A stretch of 64,000 bases of DNA from Edaphobacter flagellatus (GTDB lineage: Bacteria; Acidobacteriota; Terriglobia; Terriglobales; Acidobacteriaceae), in the NCBI RefSeq assembly GCF_025264665.1, contig NZ_CP073697.1:1798001-1862000 (forward strand). Direction: 5' to 3'. Below the pieces are notes generated by a model. The model searched no databases. It was not told where the DNA came from and worked only from the letters and a program-made list of their open reading frames with translations. The stretch's first letter is position 1; each line of letters opens with the position of its first letter. Of this stretch, positions 8,941-17,674 are shown one piece after another. The position numbers were made by a program, and so were the translations under genes.

Positions 8941-11373
8941 TCAGTTCACTCTTATTTCAGTAGACTCGGGAATCGGAACAATTACGGTGATCACGGGCCC
9001 AAAGCGGTCCGTACTCTTGTCCCAGCAGAGACGGTTGGTTCCTTCTAGACATTCGGATGTCATTTTCAAGGCTTCGCCATTCGCTGACACTTGCCTTGCC
9101 TCGCCGCTATCAAGATGCAACTTCAACTCAAATGATCTGACAGAAGTCCGCATCAAACCAGTCGGATCATCCACTTTGATGTGGAAAGAGCTTCCGAATC
9201 GCGAAAAGTGGATCGCCTGTCGATAGAACTGCTCCTTTTCGTAGTCGTACGTTTTACCATCATCATCGTAGTAAACGAATGTGCTTTCTTTCTCCGCAGG
9301 GAAAAGATCAATTTGCACGCGATGCACCCGTGGTTCGTCCGTATTCTCGGCATCGTCTTGAGTCGCAACGGCGCCCCCTGCCTTGACGAATAGGGGAATA
9401 TCCGCCCATGTATCGCTATTGATGGAATAGTCAATCGTCCTGCCCCCTTCGTACGTCTGGCCACGGAAGTAGTCGTACCATGTCCCGGCAGGAAGATAGA
9501 CGCGTTGAGCCGTAGCCTTTGGAGACACAACTGGGGACACGAGTAGAGAATCACCAAACATCCACTCTGAAGAAAGATCTCGCGTATTGGCGTCGTCAGG
9601 ATACATCCAGAAGAGCGGACGCACAATGCCGATGCCAGTTTCGGTCATCTGTCGTTCGTTCGAATAAATGTATGGCAGCAAGCGATAGCGAAGACGGATC
9701 GCCTCGGTTGCAACGCGCTCCGCATGTTCACCATAAGCCCACGGCTGGCGCTTCGCATCACGGTCTCCATGAACGCGCATGATTGGCGTAAAGGTTGCAA
9801 ATTGAACCCAGCGAGCATAGTTTTCGGCGGACGCCTGACCGAAAAACCCACCTGTATCCATGCTCCAGAGCGGCTCACCAAGATTGATCGTCGAAAGCAT
9901 ACGTGCACGCTGGTTTGCCATATTGGCAAAGCCTGTGTGGATGTCACCTGACCATTCGGCATAGCCGAATCGTTGCGCCCCAAGGAAATAGTTCCGGTTC
10001 AAAGACCACACACGCTTGTTTGATACGGATCTCTGACCTTCGTACAACATGCGTCCCATGTTGAAGCCTTGCATGCTGCTGAAGTCCCACGTGGTACCGT
10101 CAGGCGCCAGGATATGATCGGCCTCATCGTTCCACCAGCCATCCATTCCAGCGTGAAACGACACCTCCAGATGGCGCCAATACCATTTGCGGACTTCAGG
10201 AATGCGGAAATCGAGGTCACGCGCATAGCGATGTACAGCACCATCGAAAGACTGTGGTTCACCCGGATACCAAAACTGATGAGCTTCTGCATACGCGGCA
10301 GCCTGACTGAGTTCCTGACCTCCTGTGGGCGAGCCTATCAGCACACGCGGCTTAAGGATTCCGGCGAGATGAACCCCTTGCGCCGCGAGGTCAAGTGCTA
10401 ACCGGCCACTTGCTCCATTGGGAAATTTGTTAGGAGCAATGGCTCCCGCCCCGCTGGTACTATTCCAGCGCCACTCACCGTATCCATCTTCACCCCAAGC
10501 CTTCCAGTCGTAATCAAGAATGAAGGCATCGATCGGAATGTGCTTTCTGCGATAGGTTTCCGCCTCGGTACGGAGTTCTGCTTCATCTGGTCCCCATTGG
10601 CTATTGATGAAGCCCAATGTCCATTTAGGTGGAAGCGGAGGGAGGCCAGTCAATCTTTCGATGGAAGACATGACAGCCATGGGTGGACCCACACAAATGA
10701 AGTCCTCCAGCACTTTACGCGACCCGTTACGGAATTGCACGACCCCATCCTCCGTATTGAAAGACCCTCCCGTTGAATCGATCAGGACACCGAACGAACG
10801 GGTGAAGAAAAAGGGGGCACCGCCGTCACCCTGCGCTCCAGCACGCACATCCGCACCAGCATTCCGGAGGATTGTGTTGCTGTTATCGCGAATATCGAGC
10901 CCGTTCATTCCGTATAGGTCTTCGAAAGGCGCATGGGAAAAAAGTGCCTGATGGGCAACTGCACTTTTGAGCGGGTTTCGTTGCCTTACGATTTCTCGTC
11001 CCGAGGGGTCGAGCACAATGACATCACGCTCGTTAAGCGATACAACTACATTGAATCTGTCGTTCTTAAGCACAACTTTTCCCGACTCGAAGGATATTGA
11101 CACCGCATCCTCAGATTTGCTCTCCCCGGCTCCTGCCAGAATATCTGTCGGCGTATCCGCAACACCCTTCGGGCGGGCAATGACATGGATGACAGTGCTC
11201 GAGGTCACACTCACACATAGGGAGCCTTCAGGGAACTCAATCGATATGCCTCCTGGGATGTTCTTAGAGGCTACACTTGGCGGCCTTGTCTGAGCCGTGG
11301 CTTCCAGAACCTGTGCGGTGCAGAGGAGCAACGCTAAGTGGAGCATTAGGGATCGTTTCGTCCAATCATTCAT
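8941..11373 (-). CDS. Secreted GH31 alpha-glycosidase
   Basis: The 810-residue protein has an N-terminal signal peptide (hydrophobic MLHLALLLCTAQVLEATAQ) and the GH31 architecture: an N-terminal beta-sandwich to about 240, a TIM barrel at about 250-600, and C-terminal beta domains with a YYDDDGKTYDYEKE segment. The nucleophile is probably Asp416 in GWWNDEAD and the acid/base Asp477 in EWSGDIHT, both standard GH31 positions. The family includes alpha-glucosidases, alpha-xylosidases and alpha-galactosidases, and the sequence alone does not choose. It heads the GH31-SDR-permease-SIS cluster and is divergent from a TonB receptor, with a LacI-type operator between them. Confidence 0.9.
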   Translation of the reverse strand: MNDWTKRSLMLHLALLLCTAQVLEATAQTRPPSVASKNIPGGISIEFPEGSLCVSVTSSTVIHVIARPKGVADTPTDILAGAGESKSEDAVSISFESGKVVLKNDRFNVVVSLNERDVIVLDPSGREIVRQRNPLKSAVAHQALFSHAPFEDLYGMNGLDIRDNSNTILRNAGADVRAGAQGDGGAPFFFTRSFGVLIDSTGGSFNTEDGVVQFRNGSRKVLEDFICVGPPMAVMSSIERLTGLPPLPPKWTLGFINSQWGPDEAELRTEAETYRRKHIPIDAFILDYDWKAWGEDGYGEWRWNSTSGAGAIAPNKFPNGASGRLALDLAAQGVHLAGILKPRVLIGSPTGGQELSQAAAYAEAHQFWYPGEPQSFDGAVHRYARDLDFRIPEVRKWYWRHLEVSFHAGMDGWWNDEADHILAPDGTTWDFSSMQGFNMGRMLYEGQRSVSNKRVWSLNRNYFLGAQRFGYAEWSGDIHTGFANMANQRARMLSTINLGEPLWSMDTGGFFGQASAENYARWVQFATFTPIMRVHGDRDAKRQPWAYGEHAERVATEAIRLRYRLLPYIYSNERQMTETGIGIVRPLFWMYPDDANTRDLSSEWMFGDSLLVSPVVSPKATAQRVYLPAGTWYDYFRGQTYEGGRTIDYSINSDTWADIPLFVKAGGAVATQDDAENTDEPRVHRVQIDLFPAEKESTFVYYDDDGKTYDYEKEQFYRQAIHFSRFGSSFHIKVDDPTGLMRTSVRSFELKLHLDSGEARQVSANGEALKMTSECLEGTNRLCWDKSTDRFGPVITVIVPIPESTEIRVN

Positions 11374-11498
11374 AAGCGGTGCTATTGCAGCAGTCTCCTA
11401 GTGTTGGCACCAGCGCTCGTACACCAGCGCCGGTACCGGCAGCTTCTGGCGACCATCACATCACATCAGAGTTCGCCGAGCCGGGATAACGATTTGAC

Positions 11499-11528
11499 TT
11501 GACAAAGATACCCGAGACACCAGAATAT
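11499..11528 (+). promoter_or_regulatory. Promoter of the first TonB receptor gene
   Basis: TTGACA at 11499-11504 is followed after 17-18 bp by an AGAATA/GAATAT -10-like box (11522-11528). A LacI-type operator begins two bases later, so a bound repressor would cover the start of transcription. Confidence 0.6.
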
Positions 11529-11529
11529 C

Positions 11530-11541
11530 GCAAGCGCTTGC
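11530..11541. promoter_or_regulatory. LacI-type operator, GH31 / TonB receptor divergence
   Basis: A perfect GCAAGCGCTTGC palindrome, 97 bp upstream of the TonB receptor start and 156 bp upstream of the GH31 start. It directly abuts the -10-like box of the plus-strand promoter. Confidence 0.85.
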
Positions 11542-11638
11542 AACACACCACTCAGACCTGCATTGAAATGGTGTATGTCTTGACGCCACTGAACTGAATT
11601 GCAGATCGAGCGAGAGCACTACTCCCAGGAGGACTACC

Positions 11639-14600
11639 TTGTACCGATTATTCCGAGCGCTAGTCTACGCACTTCTTCTCTCTTCCAATATCTATCTCAC
11701 GGCACAGGTGAGTACAGCTACGTTTCTGGGCACAATAACGGATGTTACCGGTGCGAGCGTGCCTAGGGCCACTATTACCATTACGCAAACTGACACGCAC
11801 GCAGTTCGCACGGTCATCAGTAAAGGAAATGGTTCATACCGCGCGGAGTTTCTTCCGATTGGCCCCTACTCCATCAGCGTTTCGTCGCCTTCGTTCCGAA
11901 CGCTAGTCCGCAGCGGACTTACTCTAAGCGTCGGACAAGAGGCCCAGGTGGATCTTACGTTGGAGGTTGGCACGGCGCAAGAAACCGTCGAAGTTACATC
12001 TGAAGCACCACTTCTGAACACGGCGAATGCAACTCTCGGACGAACGATTGACAATGTAGAGATTGACAATATGCCTCTAGTCGATCGAAATCCCTACGCC
12101 CTGCTCGATCTGATTCCCGGTGTCCAGGCAAACAATTCGATCACGACTACAGGCAACAACGGCCAGGGCACATCTGGCACGATGATCAATCCGCAGGGTT
12201 TCCCAGAACAGCATGTGAAGATCAACGGCTCCACTGACGGTGCAACAGGGCAGATCAGTTATTACCTCGATGGTGGATCGAACATGACCGGCTTGCGCAA
12301 TAGCGGAAACTCATTGCCAAATCCGGACGCTCTCAGCCAGTTCCGCGTAGATACCAATAATTTCTCCGCTCAATTTGGGCGCTCGTCTGGGGGTGTTGTT
12401 TCGGCACTTACCAAGTCAGGGACGAATAGTTTCCATGGGTCGGTGTTCGAGTTCTATCGCAGCCGTAACTTCAACGCCACACAACATCTCATCACAGTCA
12501 AAACGCCTTATAACCAGCACCGTTTCGGCTTTACTTTTGGTGGTCCGATAAAGCATAACAAGCTGTTCTTCTTTGGCTCCTACGCCGGATACCGTTTCGT
12601 CTCGTCAAAGAATCTGTTGACCTATGTGCCGAGTGCAGCCATGCAACGTGGCGACTTCAGCGAAAACTATCCATTAGGCGCGGGTGCGGCGAGCACGACC
12701 GCGCCTCCAGCAAATGCATGCTCACAGACAGCAAGCGCTGCATCTTTCTATGTTTGCGATCCAGTGACGAGGAAGACACCTCCTAGAGATCCCGTGACCG
12801 GGAAATACAATGTCGTCAATCCAGCAATAGCATTCGATCCCGCGATCTACGCAATGATCAAGGCAGGGTTAATCCCAACGCCCGCCCCTACTGCTCTTGA
12901 TACCAGTCCTTATGCACGACGTGACCTTTCGCCGTTCTCGCAGATGACCAACGAGCAGCTCTACAAGATGGACTATCAGATGACAACCAAGCAGCGGCTG
13001 ACATTGAGTTATTTCCATCAATATGGAAGCAATATTTTCGATGCCTCAGGTAATAACATCCTCAACTACTCGAAGCAGAACTTCACCTATAACCAGCACA
13101 ATGCAAACATCCAACATGTCTATGTGTTGAACAGCAACACCGTAAACCAGTTCGTCGTCTCTTTCAGCCGACTGTTCGGAGCACGTATCAACTCGCCGCA
13201 GGAGAGTCTTGCCGCATACGGCTCAAGCTATCGGCAACAGCTAACCAGCTCAACGTATTGCACAGGTACGGGCACGGGTTGCGCGCGGCCTCAATTCGCG
13301 GTTCAAACTTGGTTCACGGCGGGAGACGCCAGCGCCGGCCCTGCGGCAGGTGACAACATCTATCAAGTACGCGATCTTCTTAGCACCACTCACGGCCGCC
13401 ATACCCTCACCTATGGGGGCGAAGTCGCGCAGGAACGCGATTTCGGCAATGGAACTGGCAATAACTATGGCGTCTTCACATTCCAGCAAGCCAATAATAC
13501 GGTCGGCAGAAGCTCTGCTTCCATCACGGACTTCTTCTTCGGTCGGCCAGCGTCCATGGTGCAAAGCGTTCCGACCTACGGAACAGCCACCTATTGGAAT
13601 GTCGGTCTATATTTGCAAGACGACTGGCGCGCACTTCCAAATCTAACCTTCAATCTCGGGATTCGCTACGACATCCAGACAGGTGGACCCGATTCTGCAG
13701 GTCGTATGGTCGGCTTTATTCCAGGACAACAATCCACGGTTATTCCTTCTGCCCCGATCGGCGTTCTCTTCCGCGGCGACAAAGGAGTGTCGAACGGTGG
13801 CGCCTTCACCAAATACAACCATGTCTCTCCGCGGGTCGGTATGGTTTGGGACCCTTACAAAAACGGAAAGACTATCTTTCGTGCAGGTGGTGGAATCTTC
13901 TACGGAACAGTCTCCGGCAGTCTTTACACCGCAGCGTCGAGTTCTGCGCCGTATGGAGGTACTCTGACCTATACCAAAGTGACATCGGTTGCGAATCCAT
14001 ACAGTAACGATCCGTCGGAGTTTCCTGGGGGCGTTTCACCCTTCCCGTACTCTTTCTCAGCGAGCAATCCGACATTCAGCCTCCATCCACTACCGGTAAC
14101 CGCCTTTGATCCAAATTTCACCTGGCCAGCAATCTATCAGTTCAATGTTGGATGGCAGCAGCAACTCGGAAAGTCATTTGCTGTCACAGCGTCGTACGTG
14201 GGAGCTCTAAGCCGAAAGATACCGATGTATCAGGACATCAATGCTCCCATCTATACCCCAGGAGCACCATCCACAGCCCCTGCCGCCGGATCAGCTGCTT
14301 CGCTATCCGGGAAGAACTATCCAAATACAACAACTTACATTGCCAATCGCCGTCCCTTTAATTCGTCGGCATCATTGGGAGGAGGCCCTGGGCTTGCCGG
14401 CAACCCAACTTACGGAGCCGTCTATCGTATTCAGTCATCAGAGAGCGCAAACTATAACGGCCTACAGGTCACTGCGGAAGAGCGACTTTCGAAGAGGTTA
14501 ACGGTTCGCGGGTTTTATATATGGTCGAGGTCGATGCAAAGTCAGCCGTTAGATTCCACGGGGTCTCCTGCTGGCACCAGCCAGTATTACAACCCCGAAG

Positions 14601-15232
14601 ATCCTTACTTGAAATATCTGGATAGGCAGCGGTCGGACTATGACATACGCCACATGGCCACGATCTCCTTTGTTTATCAGTCAAACTTCCAAAGCAGCAA
14701 CTTTCTGCTGCGGCAGCTGGCTGACGGATGGACGGTTTCGGGAATTATCCGAGTGCAGAGCGGTATGCCCTTCTCGGTTCTCACTGGAAACGATGACAAT
14801 CAGGACGGTTTCCAAAATGACAGGCCAAATTTGAGCGGAATCGGGAAGCCTCATTTGACTGATACGGGCGGTTCGCGAACTGCTGCCATGAAGCAGTGGA
14901 TCAGCCCTTCCTATTTCTGCTTGTTCGTTCCTGCTACAAACACTTGCCCCGGCGCAGGCCCAGGCGGAATAGATGGAACAGTCCGCGCCAATGATTTTGA
15001 TGCACCTGGCCGTAGGTCAGTGGATGCATCCCTTTTTCGCGACTTTGCCTTCGAGGGGAATGTGAGGTTCCAGCTGCGCGCCGAGGCCACCAATGTCTTC
15101 AACCTGACGAACCTTCCCGGACCGACCGCGAATGTGAAATCACTGGCATCGTTCGGATCGATCCCAGGAACGATAACTGGCGGCAGCTTCGGAAATCGCG
15201 TTTTGCAGATTGGAGGCCGTGTTCTCTTCTAA
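11639..15232 (+). CDS. Oar-like TonB-dependent receptor
   Basis: A 1197-residue outer-membrane receptor. Residues 1-23 are a signal peptide ending in LTAQ. Residues about 25-105 form a carboxypeptidase-regulatory-like beta domain (ATFLGTITDVTGASVPRATI). The plug follows, with GRSSGGVVSALTKSGTNSFHGSVFEF, and the rest is a large beta-barrel ending in an aromatic-rich QIGGRVLF. The start is TTG at 11639, supported by an AGGAGG box six bases upstream. Acidobacteria use such SusC-like proteins without SusD for oligosaccharide or siderophore uptake. The operator and the divergent GH31 gene argue for a sugar ligand. A strong bidirectional terminator follows. Confidence 0.9.
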   Translation: MYRLFRALVYALLLSSNIYLTAQVSTATFLGTITDVTGASVPRATITITQTDTHAVRTVISKGNGSYRAEFLPIGPYSISVSSPSFRTLVRSGLTLSVGQEAQVDLTLEVGTAQETVEVTSEAPLLNTANATLGRTIDNVEIDNMPLVDRNPYALLDLIPGVQANNSITTTGNNGQGTSGTMINPQGFPEQHVKINGSTDGATGQISYYLDGGSNMTGLRNSGNSLPNPDALSQFRVDTNNFSAQFGRSSGGVVSALTKSGTNSFHGSVFEFYRSRNFNATQHLITVKTPYNQHRFGFTFGGPIKHNKLFFFGSYAGYRFVSSKNLLTYVPSAAMQRGDFSENYPLGAGAASTTAPPANACSQTASAASFYVCDPVTRKTPPRDPVTGKYNVVNPAIAFDPAIYAMIKAGLIPTPAPTALDTSPYARRDLSPFSQMTNEQLYKMDYQMTTKQRLTLSYFHQYGSNIFDASGNNILNYSKQNFTYNQHNANIQHVYVLNSNTVNQFVVSFSRLFGARINSPQESLAAYGSSYRQQLTSSTYCTGTGTGCARPQFAVQTWFTAGDASAGPAAGDNIYQVRDLLSTTHGRHTLTYGGEVAQERDFGNGTGNNYGVFTFQQANNTVGRSSASITDFFFGRPASMVQSVPTYGTATYWNVGLYLQDDWRALPNLTFNLGIRYDIQTGGPDSAGRMVGFIPGQQSTVIPSAPIGVLFRGDKGVSNGGAFTKYNHVSPRVGMVWDPYKNGKTIFRAGGGIFYGTVSGSLYTAASSSAPYGGTLTYTKVTSVANPYSNDPSEFPGGVSPFPYSFSASNPTFSLHPLPVTAFDPNFTWPAIYQFNVGWQQQLGKSFAVTASYVGALSRKIPMYQDINAPIYTPGAPSTAPAAGSAASLSGKNYPNTTTYIANRRPFNSSASLGGGPGLAGNPTYGAVYRIQSSESANYNGLQVTAEERLSKRLTVRGFYIWSRSMQSQPLDSTGSPAGTSQYYNPEDPYLKYLDRQRSDYDIRHMATISFVYQSNFQSSNFLLRQLADGWTVSGIIRVQSGMPFSVLTGNDDNQDGFQNDRPNLSGIGKPHLTDTGGSRTAAMKQWISPSYFCLFVPATNTCPGAGPGGIDGTVRANDFDAPGRRSVDASLFRDFAFEGNVRFQLRAEATNVFNLTNLPGPTANVKSLASFGSIPGTITGGSFGNRVLQIGGRVLF

Positions 15233-15238
15233 AGGCTT

Positions 15239-15283
15239 CTAAAATAAATGGCGAGCGCTAAACGCGCTCGCCATTTATTTTAG
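15239..15283. terminator. Bidirectional terminator with a 19-bp perfect stem
   Basis: The arms 15239-15257 and 15265-15283 are perfectly complementary (CTAAAATAAATGGCGAGCG against its reverse complement) around a 7-nt loop. The A-rich and T-rich outer stem works as a terminator tail in both directions, fitting the position between the convergent TonB receptor and ROK kinase genes. Confidence 0.85.
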
Positions 15284-15320
15284 GTGAGAACTTGTTGTTA
15301 CCAAACCGCATCCGTCCTCA

Positions 15321-16235
15321 TTACAGGCTGAGACCATCTTCGGCCGGCCAGAGCCAGGCGGCTCCTCGCACGCCCGATGAATCTCCGTGTAAGGCTTGGA
15401 CGACAGGGGTATTTGCATTTTTACCAAAGACGGCGTCACGCAGGCGGCGCTCGATACCCGAGTAAATTCGCATAATGTTGGAAAGGCCTCCACCAAGAAC
15501 AATGACGTCTGGGTCCACGACGCCAATCACGACAGCGAGACCACGAGCTGCACGGTCTTCCAGCCGGTCCAACGCCGCAGCCGCTTGGGCATCTCCCAAC
15601 TCGGCCATTTGCGCAATCTCACGTCCAGACCGTTGGATACCTGTAGTTCCCAAAAAGTCATTTTCCAGCCCTGGGCCAGAGATCCATCCCTCGATGCACC
15701 CGTGCCGTCCGCAATAGCATTCGGCACCTGGAAACTCCCTTTGCGACATCCATGGGAGCGGCATATGTCCCCACTCACCAGCGAGTCCGTTCAGCCCTGC
15801 ATAACTGGAGCCTTTGATGGCAACGCCCCCGCCGCATCCTGTTCCCATGATGACTCCAAAGACGACGCCCGCACCACGAGCCGCTCCGTCGGTCGCTTCA
15901 CTCACTGCGAAGCAATTCGCGTCGTTCGCACAACGAACCTCGCGTCCGAGGGCATGACTCAAATCTCCCTCCAGTGGCTTGCCATTGAGCCACGTCGAGT
16001 TCGCATTCTTCACTAAACCACTTTCACGTACAATTGTTCCTGGGATGCCAACGCCTACGGTGCCCTCCACCCCTGTGTCGATCTCCAACTTCATCACAAG
16101 GTCTTTGATAGTGGAGATGGTATCTCTATAGGAGCCCTTGACAGTCGCTACGCGGAGCCGCGCGAGCACTGATCCATGAGCATCTAAGGCAATCGCCTCG
16201 GTCTTCGTGCCGCCAAGGTCAATTCCAATCCTCAT
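15321..16235 (-). CDS. ROK-family fructokinase, Mak-like
   Basis: The 304-residue kinase strongly resembles E. coli Mak. The phosphate-binding DLGGTK is at 6-11, NANSTWLNGKPL at 77-88, the catalytic Asp105 is in CANDANC, and the ROK zinc site comprises His157 and Cys173, Cys175 and Cys180 in GHMPLPWM...CYCGRHGC. Mak phosphorylates fructose and some other hexoses with ATP. Its start codon overlaps the stop of the upstream GH105-like gene by 4 bp, so the two are translationally coupled. It would feed a sugar released by the island's hydrolases into central metabolism. Confidence 0.85.
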   Translation of the reverse strand: MRIGIDLGGTKTEAIALDAHGSVLARLRVATVKGSYRDTISTIKDLVMKLEIDTGVEGTVGVGIPGTIVRESGLVKNANSTWLNGKPLEGDLSHALGREVRCANDANCFAVSEATDGAARGAGVVFGVIMGTGCGGGVAIKGSSYAGLNGLAGEWGHMPLPWMSQREFPGAECYCGRHGCIEGWISGPGLENDFLGTTGIQRSGREIAQMAELGDAQAAAALDRLEDRAARGLAVVIGVVDPDVIVLGGGLSNIMRIYSGIERRLRDAVFGKNANTPVVQALHGDSSGVRGAAWLWPAEDGLSL

Positions 16236-17491
16236 CTCTTGTTCCCCTTCTGATCGTGATGTGGCCGTTGGTCGCGGTCAAGGAGTGTCCGAATCTCCGC
16301 CCCTGCCATCAAGAAGGCGCCTACGCCAAATACATAACTGGATTGCGGCTTGTACCCTCCGGGAGAGCTGCCGATCGGCTGAATGCTACCTAGACGTCCA
16401 TCTGCGTAAATGTGACCTACAAGACCAGCCCACCCCCTGCGGACGGCTGGGAGATAGATCTGCCGTTCAAGAAGACCATGATTAATTCCCCAAGCCATGG
16501 CATACACGTAGAATGCCGAACCGGAAACTTCCGCTAACGGGTATGCGTCTGCGTCCAGGAGTCCCGGCCTCCACAAGCCATCACTTCCCTGTATCTCCCG
16601 TATTCGCGACGCCATCGCCTGAAACTGCTCTACATACCTTCTCCGTGTCGGGTACTTTCTAGGCATATTGTCCAGAACCAGGGTTAAGCCACTCAGTACC
16701 CATCCGTTGCCGCGCGACCAGAAGACCTTCTCGCCATTGGGCTCGCGCTTATCTAGAAATGTGGCATCCCGTGTAAAGAGTCGGTTCTTCGGGTCGTACA
16801 AAAGCTTTGAGGTGACCCACCAGTTCCGGTCCAAGTAGTCGAGATACTCTCGCTTGCCGGTTACGTTTGCGAGCTCCGCCCAAACCGGCGGCGCCATAAA
16901 TAGCGCGTCGCACCACCACCACAATGGTTTCGGCTCTTCCCGTCCATCCGGACCCACGCGGTCGGGCAGGGGACCGTCATGGCAAGATTCGGTGCAAACA
17001 GCCGGCTCCTTCATCAACTCGTCAAACTGCGCCTCAACGGCGGCCAGCATCTCCCGATCATGGAGTCGTCGATACAGTTTTAGATAGATATAACCGATTG
17101 CCTGATCGTCGGCCTCAGTCTGCCGCGAACCGAGCTTCCAATGGAACTGCTTGCCAACGCGGATCAGTGCATCGTCATACTCAGTGTTCTTGAGAGATTC
17201 GGCCGCAGCCAGATAGCCGCGATACAGCGCCGCATCCGTCCAATCTTGTGTGAACCGGTCCTTTGACCTTGCCAATTGCCAGTCCCCCACCAGACGCATT
17301 GCGGCAGCCACCTGGTCCGACTTGAGGTCAGGCGAGAGACCTTTGGCCAACTCACCTGCTTCGACTGGGGTATCGCCATTCAATGCTCTTGGAACGGCCT
17401 GAGCATTTGCCGACCCCACGAAATTGAGCAATAGGGCAACGAGAATTGTCGGGAGCACACAACCTTGGTTGATCATCTTATTCGTCATCAT
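16232..17491 (-). CDS. Secreted GH105/GH88 unsaturated uronyl hydrolase
   Basis: The 419-residue protein has a signal peptide (residues about 6-30, ending SANAQA) and the alpha/alpha-barrel pattern of GH88/GH105 enzymes. Catalytic-type Asp195 lies in WWWCDALFMAPPVWAEL, followed by WSRGNGWVLSGLTLVL and YAMAWGINHGLL. Known members hydrate the vinyl-ether of 4,5-unsaturated galacturonyl or glucuronyl sugars left by polysaccharide lyases, for example in rhamnogalacturonan breakdown. The gene is preceded by a perfect TATAAT (minus strand) and an operator 15 bp before its ATG, and overlaps the downstream ROK kinase. It fits with the island's lyase-like gene and uronate-type permease. Confidence 0.88.
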   Translation of the reverse strand: MMTNKMINQGCVLPTILVALLLNFVGSANAQAVPRALNGDTPVEAGELAKGLSPDLKSDQVAAAMRLVGDWQLARSKDRFTQDWTDAALYRGYLAAAESLKNTEYDDALIRVGKQFHWKLGSRQTEADDQAIGYIYLKLYRRLHDREMLAAVEAQFDELMKEPAVCTESCHDGPLPDRVGPDGREEPKPLWWWCDALFMAPPVWAELANVTGKREYLDYLDRNWWVTSKLLYDPKNRLFTRDATFLDKREPNGEKVFWSRGNGWVLSGLTLVLDNMPRKYPTRRRYVEQFQAMASRIREIQGSDGLWRPGLLDADAYPLAEVSGSAFYVYAMAWGINHGLLERQIYLPAVRRGWAGLVGHIYADGRLGSIQPIGSSPGGYKPQSSYVFGVGAFLMAGAEIRTLLDRDQRPHHDQKGNKR

Positions 17492-17505
17492 TTGGAATCA
17501 ATTCA

Positions 17506-17517
17506 GCAAGCGCTTGC
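17506..17517. promoter_or_regulatory. LacI-type operator before the GH105 gene
   Basis: A perfect GCAAGCGCTTGC palindrome. On the minus strand it follows directly after a consensus TATAAT (17519-17524) and ends 14 bp before the ATG, so the transcript leader would be very short. Confidence 0.85.
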
Positions 17518-17518
17518 A

Positions 17519-17524
17519 ATTATA
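17519..17524 (-). promoter_or_regulatory. Consensus -10 box of the GH105-ROK operon
   Basis: The minus strand reads TATAAT here, followed at once by the operator. A good -35 box at 17 bp is not evident; TTGTTT/TTGTCT-like sequence lies further upstream. Confidence 0.55.
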
Positions 17525-17583
17525 TGGGAGATTGATTCTCTGTGTGAGACAAACAACAATGTCCAAGAAATTTGCCAGTATAT

Positions 17584-17612
17584 TTGACAAACGATGATTC
17601 AATACCTTAAAT
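17584..17612 (+). promoter_or_regulatory. Promoter of the 17.7-23.4 kb operon
   Basis: TTGACA (17584-17589), a 17-bp spacer, then TTAAAT (17607-17612). An operator copy lies 13 bp downstream. The promoter overlaps the first codons of the longer open frame, which supports the later start at 17675. Confidence 0.65.
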
Positions 17613-17625
17613 CTAGTGTGCGCTT

Positions 17626-17637
17626 GCAAGCGCTTCC
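17626..17637. promoter_or_regulatory. Asymmetric LacI-type operator
   Basis: GCAAGCGCTTCC differs from the perfect palindrome at one position. The surrounding TTGCAAGCGCTTCCTATT (17624-17641) is identical over 18 bases to a site at 26852-26869, where it faces its gene in the opposite orientation. Confidence 0.75.
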
Positions 17638-17674
17638 TATTCTGACTATAAAAAGGCCATCGCTTGTGGATTCC